Below are positions 8,294 to 17,631 of a stretch of DNA of 64,000 bases, one piece after another. Positions within the stretch are counted from its first letter, which is position 1, and each line of letters starts with the position of its first letter. The notes under the pieces were generated by a model that was given only the letters and a program-made list of their open reading frames with translations, had not been told where the DNA came from and did not search any database. Both the position numbers and the translations under genes were made by a program. This DNA comes from Scytolyngbya sp. HA4215-MV1 (GTDB taxonomy: Bacteria > Cyanobacteriota > Cyanobacteriia > Leptolyngbyales > Leptolyngbyaceae): positions 124,001-188,000 of the forward strand of contig JAHHIA010000005.1 in assembly GCA_019359045.1 (NCBI GenBank), in the 5' to 3' direction.

Positions 8294-9931
8294 TCAGTGA
8301 GGTTTCGTAACCTCATAGAGCCAGTTCCGCTTCGCAAACCACTTGGATTCGCCCACCCGCACTTGCAGGTCTCCAAGAGACATCTCTGTAAGTTTTTGCA
8401 GTAAATCTTTGGTTGGGAAGTATAAAAACACTTGCTCCGGTGGGCTAGGCGCAGTTTTTGCCAGAGCCAGCTTATCTGCCGATCGTTCCAGGCTTTCTGG
8501 GGTGAACAATTGCACCCTCACATCTGGCTTGAGAAAGTGGCTCAAAGATAGGATAAATGTATGGGAGGCATCGCTGATCAGCAACGGACGACTTGCCTGA
8601 TTCACGAAGGGAGCTACCTGTGGATTAATGGAACTCGATCCCTTGGTCCACCAGGAGGGTGACTGTACACTGACCGCACAAGACAGAACCCCAGCCGTCA
8701 TCACAATAGCGAAAATGCCTTGCCAGCAGCGCTGCTGCCATTGCTTGAGTGAAGGGTTGGCAACTTGGGTTGCCAGGAGGTAAGCAACGGCAATTTGAAT
8801 GCCCACATAAGTTGGGATCAAATATCGAGACAGCAACGATCTCCGCCCTCCGGCTGACGAAAGCAAATCGGGCACTATCTGAGAAACTGCTGTTACTCCA
8901 ATCAGCAGTAATACAAATACCCAGACCCGCCGGGGGGTATGGCGACAGAGATGATAGACGGCATACCCGACTAAAGCTGCGATCAGATAGGGAACTAGAT
9001 TGCGAAAATCTGGGTTGTCTTGGTTAAAGTCCCAAAAGACGACGCTGAGATTGTGTAACCAATACTCAATCCGATGGAAAATGCTGACTTTGAACGAACT
9101 GACCCATTTGGTGGTGCTTTCGGTGCGATCGGTACTGGTAACAAACACCCAAATCCAGGGAACAAACGTGACGATCGCTGCCAGCGAAGCCAACCCATAT
9201 GCGATTAGCTTTTGGCTCAGCCGTTTGCCTAAAGGCAACCCCTCCATCAGCATCACGTAGAGCGCATGACTAATAAAAACCCAAACAAAGAATAAATGGG
9301 TATACAATCCCAAGGCGAGCGAGCCAGCGTAAAGGGTCCAATTGCGTATGGTGCTGGAGCGCAACGATCTCAATAACACGGCACTGGATAATAAAATTGC
9401 CAGCACCCACAAACTATACTGTCGTGCTTGCTGAGCATACAACATCTGAAACGGCGACACTGCAAACAACGCGGCTGCCACCCAGCCCACTAGAGGTGAT
9501 TCAAATAGCTCCAGACATAACCAGTAGGCACAAGGCAGGAGCAAGACCCCCATCACCGCTGACAAATAGCGCGCCCCCACTGTGGCATTGAACGCCTGCA
9601 TCCAAAACCGTGCTGATAGGTAGTAGAGCGGCGGGTGCTCCGGATTGCCCGTCAGCACTTTTAAAGCATCGCCCAGATTCCGTTCTGAATTGGGCTTTTG
9701 ATACTTTTGAATTTCAGCAACGCTCGTAATTTGCCCTGTGAAGTTGCGATCGGTGAATTCATCGCTGGTATATCCTGACGCCCGCATTACCCCTCGCACT
9801 TCATCGGTGTCGTAGGGCTTTTGATCCAAATTTACAAACCGAAAAATAATGCCCAGTAGCAACAGTAGTAGGAGCACTACCCGCCACCAGCCTCCCGGTA
9901 ATGCTAATTTTTGCAGGGGGTCAGCTTTCAT
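8294..9931 (-). CDS. GT39/ArnT-like integral membrane glycosyltransferase
   Basis: About 545 aa from the ATG at 9931; a TTG-started extension to 10036 is possible but has no good ribosome site. The protein begins MKADPLQKL, then a membrane helix and GIIFRFVNLDQKPYDTDE. The acidic pair in the first external loop (DTDE) is the catalytic hallmark of PMT/ArnT GT-C enzymes. About ten further membrane segments follow (for example ARYLSAVMGVLLLPCAYWL, VSPFQMLYAQQARQYSLW). A soluble C-terminal tail of about 100 residues follows the last helix. It would use a polyprenyl-phosphate sugar to modify an envelope acceptor outside the membrane. It is closely similar in layout to the protein at 14306-15904, suggesting old duplication. 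Confidence 0.88.
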   Translation of the reverse strand: MKADPLQKLALPGGWWRVVLLLLLLLGIIFRFVNLDQKPYDTDEVRGVMRASGYTSDEFTDRNFTGQITSVAEIQKYQKPNSERNLGDALKVLTGNPEHPPLYYLSARFWMQAFNATVGARYLSAVMGVLLLPCAYWLCLELFESPLVGWVAAALFAVSPFQMLYAQQARQYSLWVLAILLSSAVLLRSLRSSTIRNWTLYAGSLALGLYTHLFFVWVFISHALYVMLMEGLPLGKRLSQKLIAYGLASLAAIVTFVPWIWVFVTSTDRTESTTKWVSSFKVSIFHRIEYWLHNLSVVFWDFNQDNPDFRNLVPYLIAALVGYAVYHLCRHTPRRVWVFVLLLIGVTAVSQIVPDLLSSAGGRRSLLSRYLIPTYVGIQIAVAYLLATQVANPSLKQWQQRCWQGIFAIVMTAGVLSCAVSVQSPSWWTKGSSSINPQVAPFVNQASRPLLISDASHTFILSLSHFLKPDVRVQLFTPESLERSADKLALAKTAPSPPEQVFLYFPTKDLLQKLTEMSLGDLQVRVGESKWFAKRNWLYEVTKPH

Positions 9932-10206
9932 AACAGGTGCAAAATAAGGGGTCAAAGCAGAGACCGACGCTGGAACGATCGGGACAAACGGTAAACGGTC
10001 TGTCAACCTGCCTTTACTATCAAAACAAATATTCAACGGGAGGTGGCAGTAAAACCATGAGAGTAGTTAAAGTCTCAGTGAAGATATTCTGTGAATCAGT
10101 GCGCATCGTTCAAAAGACTTATTAATATAAGTTCGGCAGGCGATTTTCCTGTAAATCCCTCTTTACAATGGAAAGATAAAAAAACAAGGATGGCTACACC
10201 AACCTG

Positions 10207-11172
10207 ATGTCCGACACAACTTCTGACAAAAAAGGAATTAACATTCTCAAAATTCCTTATGTAGCTGCCCTGCGCCCTCGCCAGTGGACGAAGAATCTTA
10301 TCGTTTTTGCAGCCCCCCTATTTGCATTTCAGTTTACGATTCAATCGCTCTTAGGTGGCATTCTGGCGTTTGCCCTGTTTTGCTGTGCATCAAGTAGCTT
10401 TTATTTATTGAACGATATTGCAGATGTTGAGTCTGATCGGGTTCACCCAGTCAAGTGCAAGCGTCCCATTGCGGCTGGACTCATCAGTATTCCGGTGGCA
10501 ACGGCAATGGCGATCGTCCTTCTGACAAGTGCGATCGGCTTTGGTTGGCTGCGTGCGCCTGCATTGGGAATTACCATTATTGGCTATAGTGTGCTGCAAG
10601 TTGCTTATAACCTGAGACTCAAGCGCACGGTTATTTTGGATGTGGTAGCAATCTCGCTAGGGTTTGTACTGAGAGCCTGTGCTGGCGCTGCTGCAACAGA
10701 TGTTCATGTATCCCCCTGGTTCTTGCTCTGTACTGCCATGTTGGCGCTATTTTTGGGCATCGAGAAACGCAAAGCTGAGTTACGGCTTGCTGAAATTCAG
10801 GGAAAAAGAACCCGTTCTGTTTTGAAACGTTACTCTCCCATGTTGTTAAGTCGCATGGAGAATACCGTCACGACTGGAACGATTATGACCTATGCCCTGT
10901 GGAGCTCTGGACCCAAACTTCAAGGTGCAACAACATCATGGATGATGTTGACGATTCCTTTTGTCATGTACGGCGTTTTTCGCTATCAGCTGCTCAGTGA
11001 CCCGAATGAAATTGCTCGTCGGAGCGACTTGGGGCAGGAAAAGGGCGGCAAAACTGAACGACCTGAAGAAATTTTATTAACAGATTTTCCCATCCTGTTA
11101 ACGGTCATTGCTTGGCTTGTTCTGACCGTGGCGATTTTGCTACTCAAGCGCCATGGACTAATTCCGTCATAA
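10207..11172 (+). CDS. UbiA-family decaprenyl-phosphate phosphoribosyltransferase-like protein
   Basis: UbiA-superfamily membrane prenyltransferase of 321 aa with about eight or nine helices. The opening ALRPRQWTKN and the Asp-rich motif NDIADVESDRVHPVKCKRP followed by IAAG closely match the 5-phosphoribosyl-1-pyrophosphate:decaprenyl-phosphate transferase (mycobacterial Rv3806c), rather than quinone or chlorophyll branches. The second motif lies around GIEKRKAELRLAE. That enzyme makes decaprenyl-phospho-phosphoribose, precursor of polyprenyl-linked pentoses. It is first of a three-gene + strand set with a HAD phosphatase (47 bp later) and a small drug/metabolite transporter-type protein. The cyanobacterial product has not, to my knowledge, been established. 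Confidence 0.9.
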   Translation: MSDTTSDKKGINILKIPYVAALRPRQWTKNLIVFAAPLFAFQFTIQSLLGGILAFALFCCASSSFYLLNDIADVESDRVHPVKCKRPIAAGLISIPVATAMAIVLLTSAIGFGWLRAPALGITIIGYSVLQVAYNLRLKRTVILDVVAISLGFVLRACAGAAATDVHVSPWFLLCTAMLALFLGIEKRKAELRLAEIQGKRTRSVLKRYSPMLLSRMENTVTTGTIMTYALWSSGPKLQGATTSWMMLTIPFVMYGVFRYQLLSDPNEIARRSDLGQEKGGKTERPEEILLTDFPILLTVIAWLVLTVAILLLKRHGLIPS

Positions 11173-11219
11173 ATAAACTTCAGCCATCTGCAAAAACCAG
11201 AAATTGTCGAGTAAATTCG

Positions 11220-11837
11220 ATGCTAGCGAAACGAGTTTTGTCCTCTATTAGCTTTCTGCTGCCCAATCGTCAGTCTACAGAGAGTAGCAATGCTGCTCTC
11301 AAGCAGCACCAGCTCCCCAAGCAAGCAATTACCCTTGCCTGTGTTGATCTCGGTCAACTCAGTTTGGCAGGTATCAAGGGGGTAATTTTGGATTTGGATA
11401 ACACGATCGTTTCTGAAGACGATCGCTATCTTTCTCCTGGTGCTGAAATCTGGATCCAACAGGCGAAGCAAAAAGGATTCCGTTTCTTTGTGCTCTCGAA
11501 TGGCAAACGGCAATATCGGGTCGATGCCTGGAGGCAACGGTTAGAAGTGCCGATTCTGAGTCCTGCCAAAAAGCCGTTTCCCAAATCGTTTCGTCGGGCT
11601 CTGCTTCAGATGGAGCTAGCACCCCATCAGGTGGTGGTGATTGGAGATAGTTGCCATACCGATGTCCTGGGAGCCTGGTTGGTTGGTTGTTTCTGCATTC
11701 AGGTTACAACGCTACCCCACCCTCCCCGATGGTGGGAAAAACTCTGTGGTCGCCTGGTTCAGATTCCCTATCCCGTAGAACAAGAACTTTGGGATATGAA
11801 TGGACAACCAGCTTTTCATCCAAACCAATTGAAATAG
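11220..11837 (+). CDS. YqeG-family HAD-IIIA phosphatase
   Basis: ATG at 11220 chosen because the upstream in-frame extension overlaps the previous gene. HAD motifs: DLDNTIV (motif I, nucleophile Asp), LSNGKR (motif II), AKKPFPKS (motif III Lys) and IGDSCHTDVLGAW (motif IV; family members often have GDQ). COG2179/YqeG members include yeast Gep4 and plant PGPP1, which dephosphorylate phosphatidylglycerophosphate. Two readings are possible: the housekeeping step of phosphatidylglycerol synthesis, or removal of the 5-phosphate from the polyprenyl-phosphoribose made by the gene just upstream. Sequence alone does not decide. The N-terminal 30 residues are basic and may associate with membrane. Confidence 0.85.
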   Translation: MLAKRVLSSISFLLPNRQSTESSNAALKQHQLPKQAITLACVDLGQLSLAGIKGVILDLDNTIVSEDDRYLSPGAEIWIQQAKQKGFRFFVLSNGKRQYRVDAWRQRLEVPILSPAKKPFPKSFRRALLQMELAPHQVVVIGDSCHTDVLGAWLVGCFCIQVTTLPHPPRWWEKLCGRLVQIPYPVEQELWDMNGQPAFHPNQLK

Positions 11838-11850
11838 CGTGGAACGCGCG

Positions 11851-12201
11851 ATGATATCTTTTTCAGCAACGTCGATCCTGTTTGGTTTTTTGATTGTGCT
11901 CACAGTAGCATTGAACACTGCTGCCCAGTTGTTTCTCAAAATGGGTTCAGGGCAAGGGTTACTGAACCTCTACCTGCTCGGTGGTATTGTGATCTACGGA
12001 CTGAGTACGATCGTTTATATTTTAGTTTTAGGAAAATTTAATCTCTCGGTTGCTTATCCGGTGGTCATTGGGTTGACTGTGGTGGCTACGACGATCGTGG
12101 GAAGTTTAATTCTGCGTGAAAAGGTTTCTCCCGTGCAGTGGACTGGGATTGGTCTGATGATCGCAGCAATTTTTGCGATCGCGTTTGGCAAAATTTCTTG
12201 A
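11851..12201 (+). CDS. SMR/EamA-type small transporter, possible lipid-sugar flippase
   Basis: 116 aa from the ATG (a GTG four codons earlier is equally possible) with four membrane helices. NTAAQLFLKMGSGQG, AYPVVIGLTVVATTIVG and LREKVSPVQWTGIGLMIAAI are typical of the small drug/metabolite transporter group that includes EmrE and the ArnE/ArnF flippase of undecaprenyl-phosphate aminoarabinose. The conserved membrane Glu of EmrE is not obvious in helix 1, which favours the ArnE/F-like side. It begins 14 bp after the HAD gene and so is probably co-transcribed. A role in flipping a polyprenyl-phosphate sugar is inferred from context. Confidence 0.8.
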   Translation: MISFSATSILFGFLIVLTVALNTAAQLFLKMGSGQGLLNLYLLGGIVIYGLSTIVYILVLGKFNLSVAYPVVIGLTVVATTIVGSLILREKVSPVQWTGIGLMIAAIFAIAFGKIS

Positions 12202-12230
12202 ATTTCTTGATTTTCCCCACTTTCTAGCTA

Positions 12231-14264
12231 CTAAAGGCGAGATGTGGTAATTTCAAATTCCATCACCTTGACTTGCCCTGGAGCATCAGAAATTGGGATT
12301 GACTGGGAAGAAGGGAGTAGGTGAAAGTTTAGTGCTAGGGGCGATCGGGCAGATAACCCCTGGCTAGGGATGACTGCCTCGTACTCAGACACTTGCCCTG
12401 GGTTTTCTAACTGCCACTGGCTGACTTGTTGACCATTGACTACTACAGCGAGTTGTGGCGTATCTTTGACGAGTTTGGCATCGACGCGCAATTTCAGGCG
12501 CAATCTTACTTGCCTGAGATTTGGAGGCACGATCGGCAAAACAAGGCTGCTCTCACGAGATTTGATCCAACTGCCCTCAGCATCTGGTTTTGACCAACCC
12601 TGAATGGTAAAGTTACGTGCATTGCCACCGTCCGAAAAGCGCAGACTCAAAGGCAAGGCACATTGGAAACTGCCGTTAAGATAGCCCCAACCTTGAGGGT
12701 TGAATCTTGCTTTTGCTAATAAGGTGGCGACTGGATTATCTCCGTCATTGCTGGCCAATTTCCCATTGATTCCACAAAGGCGGGATTCTGTTTGTAATGC
12801 CTGAGCTTGATAGAGCAGAATTTTGCGAATTTTTCCCGTTCGGTCTAGGAAGATGAAGGGAGCATCGATCGGATTAGGGGCGATTGTTTCGCCAAATCGC
12901 TCGTAGCCTCGGGTTCGTTCGGCAAAAATTTCGGGATCAGGATTGTACCATCCCGGCAAGTGAGTCAAAAACCAGGTTGCCTGAGGCTTCATTTTCAAAT
13001 AATGGCCATCCTCGGCGTGTCTGAAAAATATTTCGTTGGGTAAAAGCTGGAGACCCAGGGCGACTGCCAAAACTGAAAATTGGATGAACCCTCTAAAAGT
13101 TTCCAGGTTGGCAACAAACCAAACAATTAATACCATCGTGGTCCAGAAAGCATATCGACTAAAAATTTCTTGACCATGATTCCAGTTGGTCTGGCTGAGC
13201 GTTGGCAGCAGCATCAAGAAAAATGCAGGCAACAAGGCATCTACTGAACGCAAAACAGGTTGGTTTCTATGTAAAAAGATTTGGATTAGTCGATAGAACA
13301 AGACGATTGCAACACCGATTAAAATGCCTGGAAAGCCGACAATGAGTCCTTGATTCCAGTCAAACAAAGTCGAAAAAAATCGATCGCTACTGATTAAACT
13401 GGGATTGACAAAACCCCGTACAGTAATAAGATTGAGCTTTTTGTAGTGATAATAATAAAAAAAGTAAGGAATAAAAGAAGTGGCAGCAATAAGCACCATC
13501 CAGAGGTAAGGTTTAAGCCATTGAACTAAATTTTTAAATGCACTGAGTCGAAAATCTTTTGCAATAAAAAATAACAGAACTGAAGCAACTAAAAAAATAA
13601 CAGATGGATTTTGCAACGTTGCCAGAGTAGCTGCCCCGACTGCCAAATGAAACCGACAATCAAGAAAAGCGCAGCTTGCAATTAAAATACAAGCAGCGAG
13701 GAAAACTTCTGGATGGGGCCATTTGAGATAGAAAAAACTACATCCCAGTACATATAAAAGTGCGATCGACCAACGAAAAAAGGGTGATTGTTTAGAGAAT
13801 AGCAAGACATATTTTAAGGTCAAAATCATCCATAGTGTATTGGTTAATTGAAATGCTTTGAGTTCATTCAATCTCAAAATTGCTAGCAACCATTTAGCTG
13901 GCAAACTTATGAATGAATAAAGCCAAAAATGATAGCCAAAATATTCTCCATGATTCGATCGAAGAATGCCTAAATAAATTTCATTTTTGTGCTGATTGAA
14001 TGCTTTTAGTACCTTTTGTAAAACGGTGGCATCATAAGAACTTGGCTGAGTCTGGATAATTTTTAAGAGACTATTGATATCAACTTGTCGAATATCTGGA
14101 CTCAAATGATTAAAAAAGCTTTGCAAGATCAAAGCGTATTCATAACCATCTCCTTGCCGAATGGGAAGGGCTTTGTAAGCATATCCAATTAGAATACTCG
14201 AAATGATAAATAAAAAGAGAACAGAAAACTTTCGGTTTAGGACTTGAGCAACAATCTTTTTCAT
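12231..14264 (-). CDS. Large membrane protein, GT-C-like, with soluble C-terminal domain
   Basis: 677 aa. Residues 1-430 contain an N-terminal helix, a long external loop (begins RQGDGYEYALILQSFF) and about ten further hydrophobic helices, the GT-C pattern. The acidic residues after helix 1 (GDGYEY) stand where catalytic Asp/Glu pairs lie in that fold, though the family is not one I can name. Residues 430-677 are non-membrane and beta-rich, with paired hydrophobic strands and an arginine-rich RQVRLRLKLRVDAK strand, resembling a carbohydrate-binding sandwich. It is convergent with the SMR gene (29 bp) and followed upstream by another GT-C gene 41 bp away. Codon use is AT-rich in the first two-thirds. 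Confidence 0.8.
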   Translation of the reverse strand: MKKIVAQVLNRKFSVLFLFIISSILIGYAYKALPIRQGDGYEYALILQSFFNHLSPDIRQVDINSLLKIIQTQPSSYDATVLQKVLKAFNQHKNEIYLGILRSNHGEYFGYHFWLYSFISLPAKWLLAILRLNELKAFQLTNTLWMILTLKYVLLFSKQSPFFRWSIALLYVLGCSFFYLKWPHPEVFLAACILIASCAFLDCRFHLAVGAATLATLQNPSVIFLVASVLLFFIAKDFRLSAFKNLVQWLKPYLWMVLIAATSFIPYFFYYYHYKKLNLITVRGFVNPSLISSDRFFSTLFDWNQGLIVGFPGILIGVAIVLFYRLIQIFLHRNQPVLRSVDALLPAFFLMLLPTLSQTNWNHGQEIFSRYAFWTTMVLIVWFVANLETFRGFIQFSVLAVALGLQLLPNEIFFRHAEDGHYLKMKPQATWFLTHLPGWYNPDPEIFAERTRGYERFGETIAPNPIDAPFIFLDRTGKIRKILLYQAQALQTESRLCGINGKLASNDGDNPVATLLAKARFNPQGWGYLNGSFQCALPLSLRFSDGGNARNFTIQGWSKPDAEGSWIKSRESSLVLPIVPPNLRQVRLRLKLRVDAKLVKDTPQLAVVVNGQQVSQWQLENPGQVSEYEAVIPSQGLSARSPLALNFHLLPSSQSIPISDAPGQVKVMEFEITTSRL

Positions 14265-14305
14265 GGGCTAGGGTAAAGGGCAGCCTGAATATAAATTAAA
14301 TATAG

Positions 14306-15904
14306 TTAAATACGGTTTAAAGGTTTGACTTGAAAGAGTTCTCCCTTTTCATCAATGGTCTTAATTTTGTATTTTTCCTTCAATTTATCAAATATATCGG
14401 TTGAGGGTTCAAGTAAAAAGATTGTGCTAAAGCTCTCTGGAATCGTAGTAGTTTTTTGCAACAGCTTGAAAGATGTATCTTTATCTACCAAATAGCTCAT
14501 CGAAAATGCCCGATCTAGATGGGTCACAACCACTAAAGGGTGATTTGCTTGGCGAATAATATCAGCTGTTTTAGGAAAATGAGGACTACCGAAAGCAGTC
14601 CAGGAGCGTGCTTGAGAAATGATTAGACATGAAGCCATACCACCTATAATCAGGATGGATAATGCAAATTGCCCTACTTTTCTTGAAAAGGTTTGTTTGG
14701 TACTTAACAACCTGCCAATATAGTAAGCAACCATCAATTCGGTACTTAGGACAAAAGGAATCAGATATCGTAGACGAGTGGTAATGGCGCTTCCCATGAT
14801 TAAGTCTTTGAGCATTAGGCTGACACCTGAAGCGATCGCGAGTGCCAACAAAAAAGTGCGGATTTTTCCAGAAGTTTCACGACATAACCGATAAATTGAA
14901 ACTGCAACGATGGTCAGTACGATCGGGGCGAGTGCTGCCTGGAATACTCGAAAAAGGTTGGAAGAAAACCAGGGATTATAGACATCAACGAATACTCCTT
15001 GAATTGCTCTACTCCAGGCTTTGATCAATCCCATCCATGATTCACGTTCACTCACCTGATCGACAGAATATTCCAGCGCATTAGCAGTCAGAAATGTGAC
15101 AAACCAGGGCATAAAAACTAACGTTCCAATACCAACCGATGTCAAATAAGCAATTAATCTCTCAGTAATTCTAAATTTTTCAGTGATGAATAGATATCCT
15201 GTATGAGCCACCAGAACAAATCCAAATAGCACATTAGCATAGAGCCCCAAGGCGACGCTCAAGGCATAGAATATCCACCAGATCTTAATTTTTTTATGAA
15301 TGGCTCTGAGTAAACAAGCGCTAGAAAAAGCTGTTGCAGCAATGAGAATACTGTAAGGACGTATGACTTGAGCATATTGTAGATGAAACGGAGAGATAGC
15401 CGCAATGGCAACGGCAACAGAAGCCGAGATTTTAGATTCAAATAACTCAATTCCTAACCAATAAATTCCAACAAGTGAAAGCAAGCTCAAAAAGGCTGAA
15501 AAGCTTCTTTGAATTGTCAGTGAATCATGGGAAAAAAAACTAAATAGATAAGACCAAATTAATCCGAGTACTGGATAAAGTGGAGGGAAAACATAGATTT
15601 TTGATAAAACTTGCTGAATCGATTGAATCAAGCTTTTATCTGGATCAATAAACAAGTATTTCTGGATATCACTAACACTGAGAACGGCGCCATCAAAATT
15701 GTTAAAAGCCTTGGTATGTTGACCATACATATAAGTGGACGTAAAAGTCTCATCAAAAGAATAGACCTTTAATTCCAGATTATAGAATCTAAAAAAAATT
15801 CCCAGAAGAATAGATAGGACGATCAAGGTTTTTAACCAAAGAGGAATTTTTAGCCAGTCTTGCATTGTTTGATTTTTCAGCATAAAGATTTTAATAACTT
15901 GCAT
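14306..15904 (-). CDS. GT39/ArnT-like integral membrane glycosyltransferase
   Basis: 532 aa; GGAACTCA lies just before the ATG at 15904 (internal ATGs at 15883 and 15865 are alternatives). After the first helix comes GIFFRFYNLELKVYSFDETF, with the acidic DE pair of PMT/ArnT enzymes. SPFHLQYAQVIRPYS and LGLYANVLFGFVLVAHTGYL repeat the layout of the 8294-9931 protein. About eleven membrane segments are followed by a 100-residue soluble tail. Proposed role: transfer of a polyprenyl-linked sugar outside the cytoplasm. Base composition is clearly more AT-rich than in flanking housekeeping genes, with one HIP1 site. Confidence 0.87.
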   Translation of the reverse strand: MQVIKIFMLKNQTMQDWLKIPLWLKTLIVLSILLGIFFRFYNLELKVYSFDETFTSTYMYGQHTKAFNNFDGAVLSVSDIQKYLFIDPDKSLIQSIQQVLSKIYVFPPLYPVLGLIWSYLFSFFSHDSLTIQRSFSAFLSLLSLVGIYWLGIELFESKISASVAVAIAAISPFHLQYAQVIRPYSILIAATAFSSACLLRAIHKKIKIWWIFYALSVALGLYANVLFGFVLVAHTGYLFITEKFRITERLIAYLTSVGIGTLVFMPWFVTFLTANALEYSVDQVSERESWMGLIKAWSRAIQGVFVDVYNPWFSSNLFRVFQAALAPIVLTIVAVSIYRLCRETSGKIRTFLLALAIASGVSLMLKDLIMGSAITTRLRYLIPFVLSTELMVAYYIGRLLSTKQTFSRKVGQFALSILIIGGMASCLIISQARSWTAFGSPHFPKTADIIRQANHPLVVVTHLDRAFSMSYLVDKDTSFKLLQKTTTIPESFSTIFLLEPSTDIFDKLKEKYKIKTIDEKGELFQVKPLNRI

Positions 15905-16384
15905 TGAGTTCCAATCTTGAAAATCTAAATTTCTATGATTATCTAGGATTGTTAATTCTTTACAGTTAACTGAGAAAGTAAGCTGGATTTACTAATACTT
16001 ATTCTCCTCGTATCAGAATGAAAATGTTGTTTGTTCTTAGTGTCACATATTTGACAGGGTGGCTTTGGTATTTTTGAGTGAATCGCTTCTTTATTTTTTA
16101 AAAGTAATATTAGAGTCAAGTACTGGTGAATAAGGAATTGATTCCTTATTCACTTAATAACCTTTTGTGCGGCGTTAATCTAGTAGACTCATCAAAATCA
16201 ACATTTTTATAGAACAATGATGTCCAGAATTCTTCATCTGGGTTTGCCCCGACTCCATTTGCTACTTTTTAAAAAAAATTCTCTGATGACTTAAGATACC
16301 CCATATCAGTAAATTTTGGATTCATCTACTCAAATTTGAGTCATGAGTGTTGAAAGTTTTAAAAGCAGCCTCTATCTCAGTATA
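15905..16384. other. AT-rich intergenic region with a 13-bp palindrome
   Basis: 480 bp with no supported ORF. GTGAATAAGGAAT (16126-16138) and ATTCCTTATTCAC (16141-16153) are perfect inverted repeats with a 2-base loop. No T run follows on either strand, so it is not a typical terminator. The promoter of the 14306-15904 gene should lie at the low end. Confidence 0.6.
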
Positions 16385-17518
16385 TTAAACAATTAATGGA
16401 TAGCCACTACTCCAAAAAACCATTAAGAAACCTTGTAGCAATCCCAAAAATATTGTTGTGACTTGATCAAAAGAATGATCTTCACCTAATTTAGCTAAAA
16501 TAATATAAATTGGAAAGATTGGCAAAATGTATCTTGGCATTGATTCTAATTCAGTTGAGAGAGGAATCAAAATTGAGTACATTCCAAATAGCCAGTAAGA
16601 AAATCCAATCTTTTTATAGAAAATACAAAGAATTGCCAAGGAAATTAATGCGATTGAGGCATCTAGATAATTGCGAATATTAGATTGGTAAAAAGCCTTG
16701 TATAATCCATGAACTACAACGTGAAAAGGATTACTAAAGCTCCGACCCCAGGCTGTTTGTACCGTTTTAAAAGCTAGAAAATCTCCAGTTAGATGGTAAT
16801 TATAAAATGAATAGAGTATTAATCCTAGTGGGATCAAAAATAGAAAGATAATATCTAGTCTTATTTTTTTTACATCAAAATGAATTTCCTTTAAATATTC
16901 AAAGAGTAAGGGAATGATCAGTAAGACTCCCAGATTTCGAGTTAGTGCCACAAAAAATCCCACTACTCCGACTAAAATCCAATTACGCTTATAGGTAAAA
17001 TAAAATATCACAACTGTCAAGAATAAGTAAAGCGATTCGGTAAAGACTCCTGATAATATAAAAGCAGTTGGAGATAAAAATAAATATTTAATTGTGTTTA
17101 GCGCTATTCTTTGATTAGATGTTTGATTCACTAATTTGTAAAGAAAAATACAGGCAAAAATTAAAGAAAAATTGGAGATGAGTAAGCCGGCTAGATAGTA
17201 CTTATTACCAGTAGCAGCTCCTAAAAACTTGATTAACATAGGATAAAGTGGAAAAAAGGCATAGTTTCCTTGTCCAAGTAGGTTTGTATGCGATGAGTAG
17301 CCATTTTTAGCAATATCGATATACCAAAAAGTATCAGCTTCTCCCCATATATTTAACCAAGGATACTGAGTTACACCAAATTTGATAGGGCTTTTATGCC
17401 CCAAAATACTTCGCGTAAAGACTGCGATTAATGTCAGCATCAATCGAGTTCCGAAAAATAGGGCAAGAAGAAAGCTAAGTTGCGGCAATGCCTGTTTTAA
17501 TCTATCTAAAAAGCCCAT
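16385..17518 (-). CDS. PIG-V-like mannosyltransferase (GT-C, GT76-type)
   Basis: 377 aa with GAGGA about ten bases before the ATG. Membrane protein with around nine or ten helices. Family marks: EADTFWYIDIAKNGY in the first loop (catalytic acid plus the WY..I...GY pattern), NYAFFPLYPMLIKF, FLSPTAFILSGVFTESLY and ALTRNLGVLL. These match the bacterial PIG-V-like branch; eukaryotic PIG-V adds the second mannose to GPI using dolichol-phosphate mannose. The bacterial acceptor is unknown. It lies in the AT-rich stretch with no HIP1 octamer visible, 113 bp downstream of the next GT-C gene on the same strand. Confidence 0.88.
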   Translation of the reverse strand: MGFLDRLKQALPQLSFLLALFFGTRLMLTLIAVFTRSILGHKSPIKFGVTQYPWLNIWGEADTFWYIDIAKNGYSSHTNLLGQGNYAFFPLYPMLIKFLGAATGNKYYLAGLLISNFSLIFACIFLYKLVNQTSNQRIALNTIKYLFLSPTAFILSGVFTESLYLFLTVVIFYFTYKRNWILVGVVGFFVALTRNLGVLLIIPLLFEYLKEIHFDVKKIRLDIIFLFLIPLGLILYSFYNYHLTGDFLAFKTVQTAWGRSFSNPFHVVVHGLYKAFYQSNIRNYLDASIALISLAILCIFYKKIGFSYWLFGMYSILIPLSTELESMPRYILPIFPIYIILAKLGEDHSFDQVTTIFLGLLQGFLMVFWSSGYPLIV

Positions 17519-17631
17519 GATAAATATGTCCTCGTCTGATAATTAATCCTTTTCGGACACAGTTTCAAACTTCCGGAAAATGCACCTGATTTTGCTGAAG
17601 TAGATGTTTTTAGTTAGCTAGATGCAGTCAC

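Noticed and set aside
16126-16153. Intrinsic terminator after the PIG-V-like gene
   Set aside because: Perfect stem but with a 2-base loop and no T run on either strand; kept only as a palindrome note.
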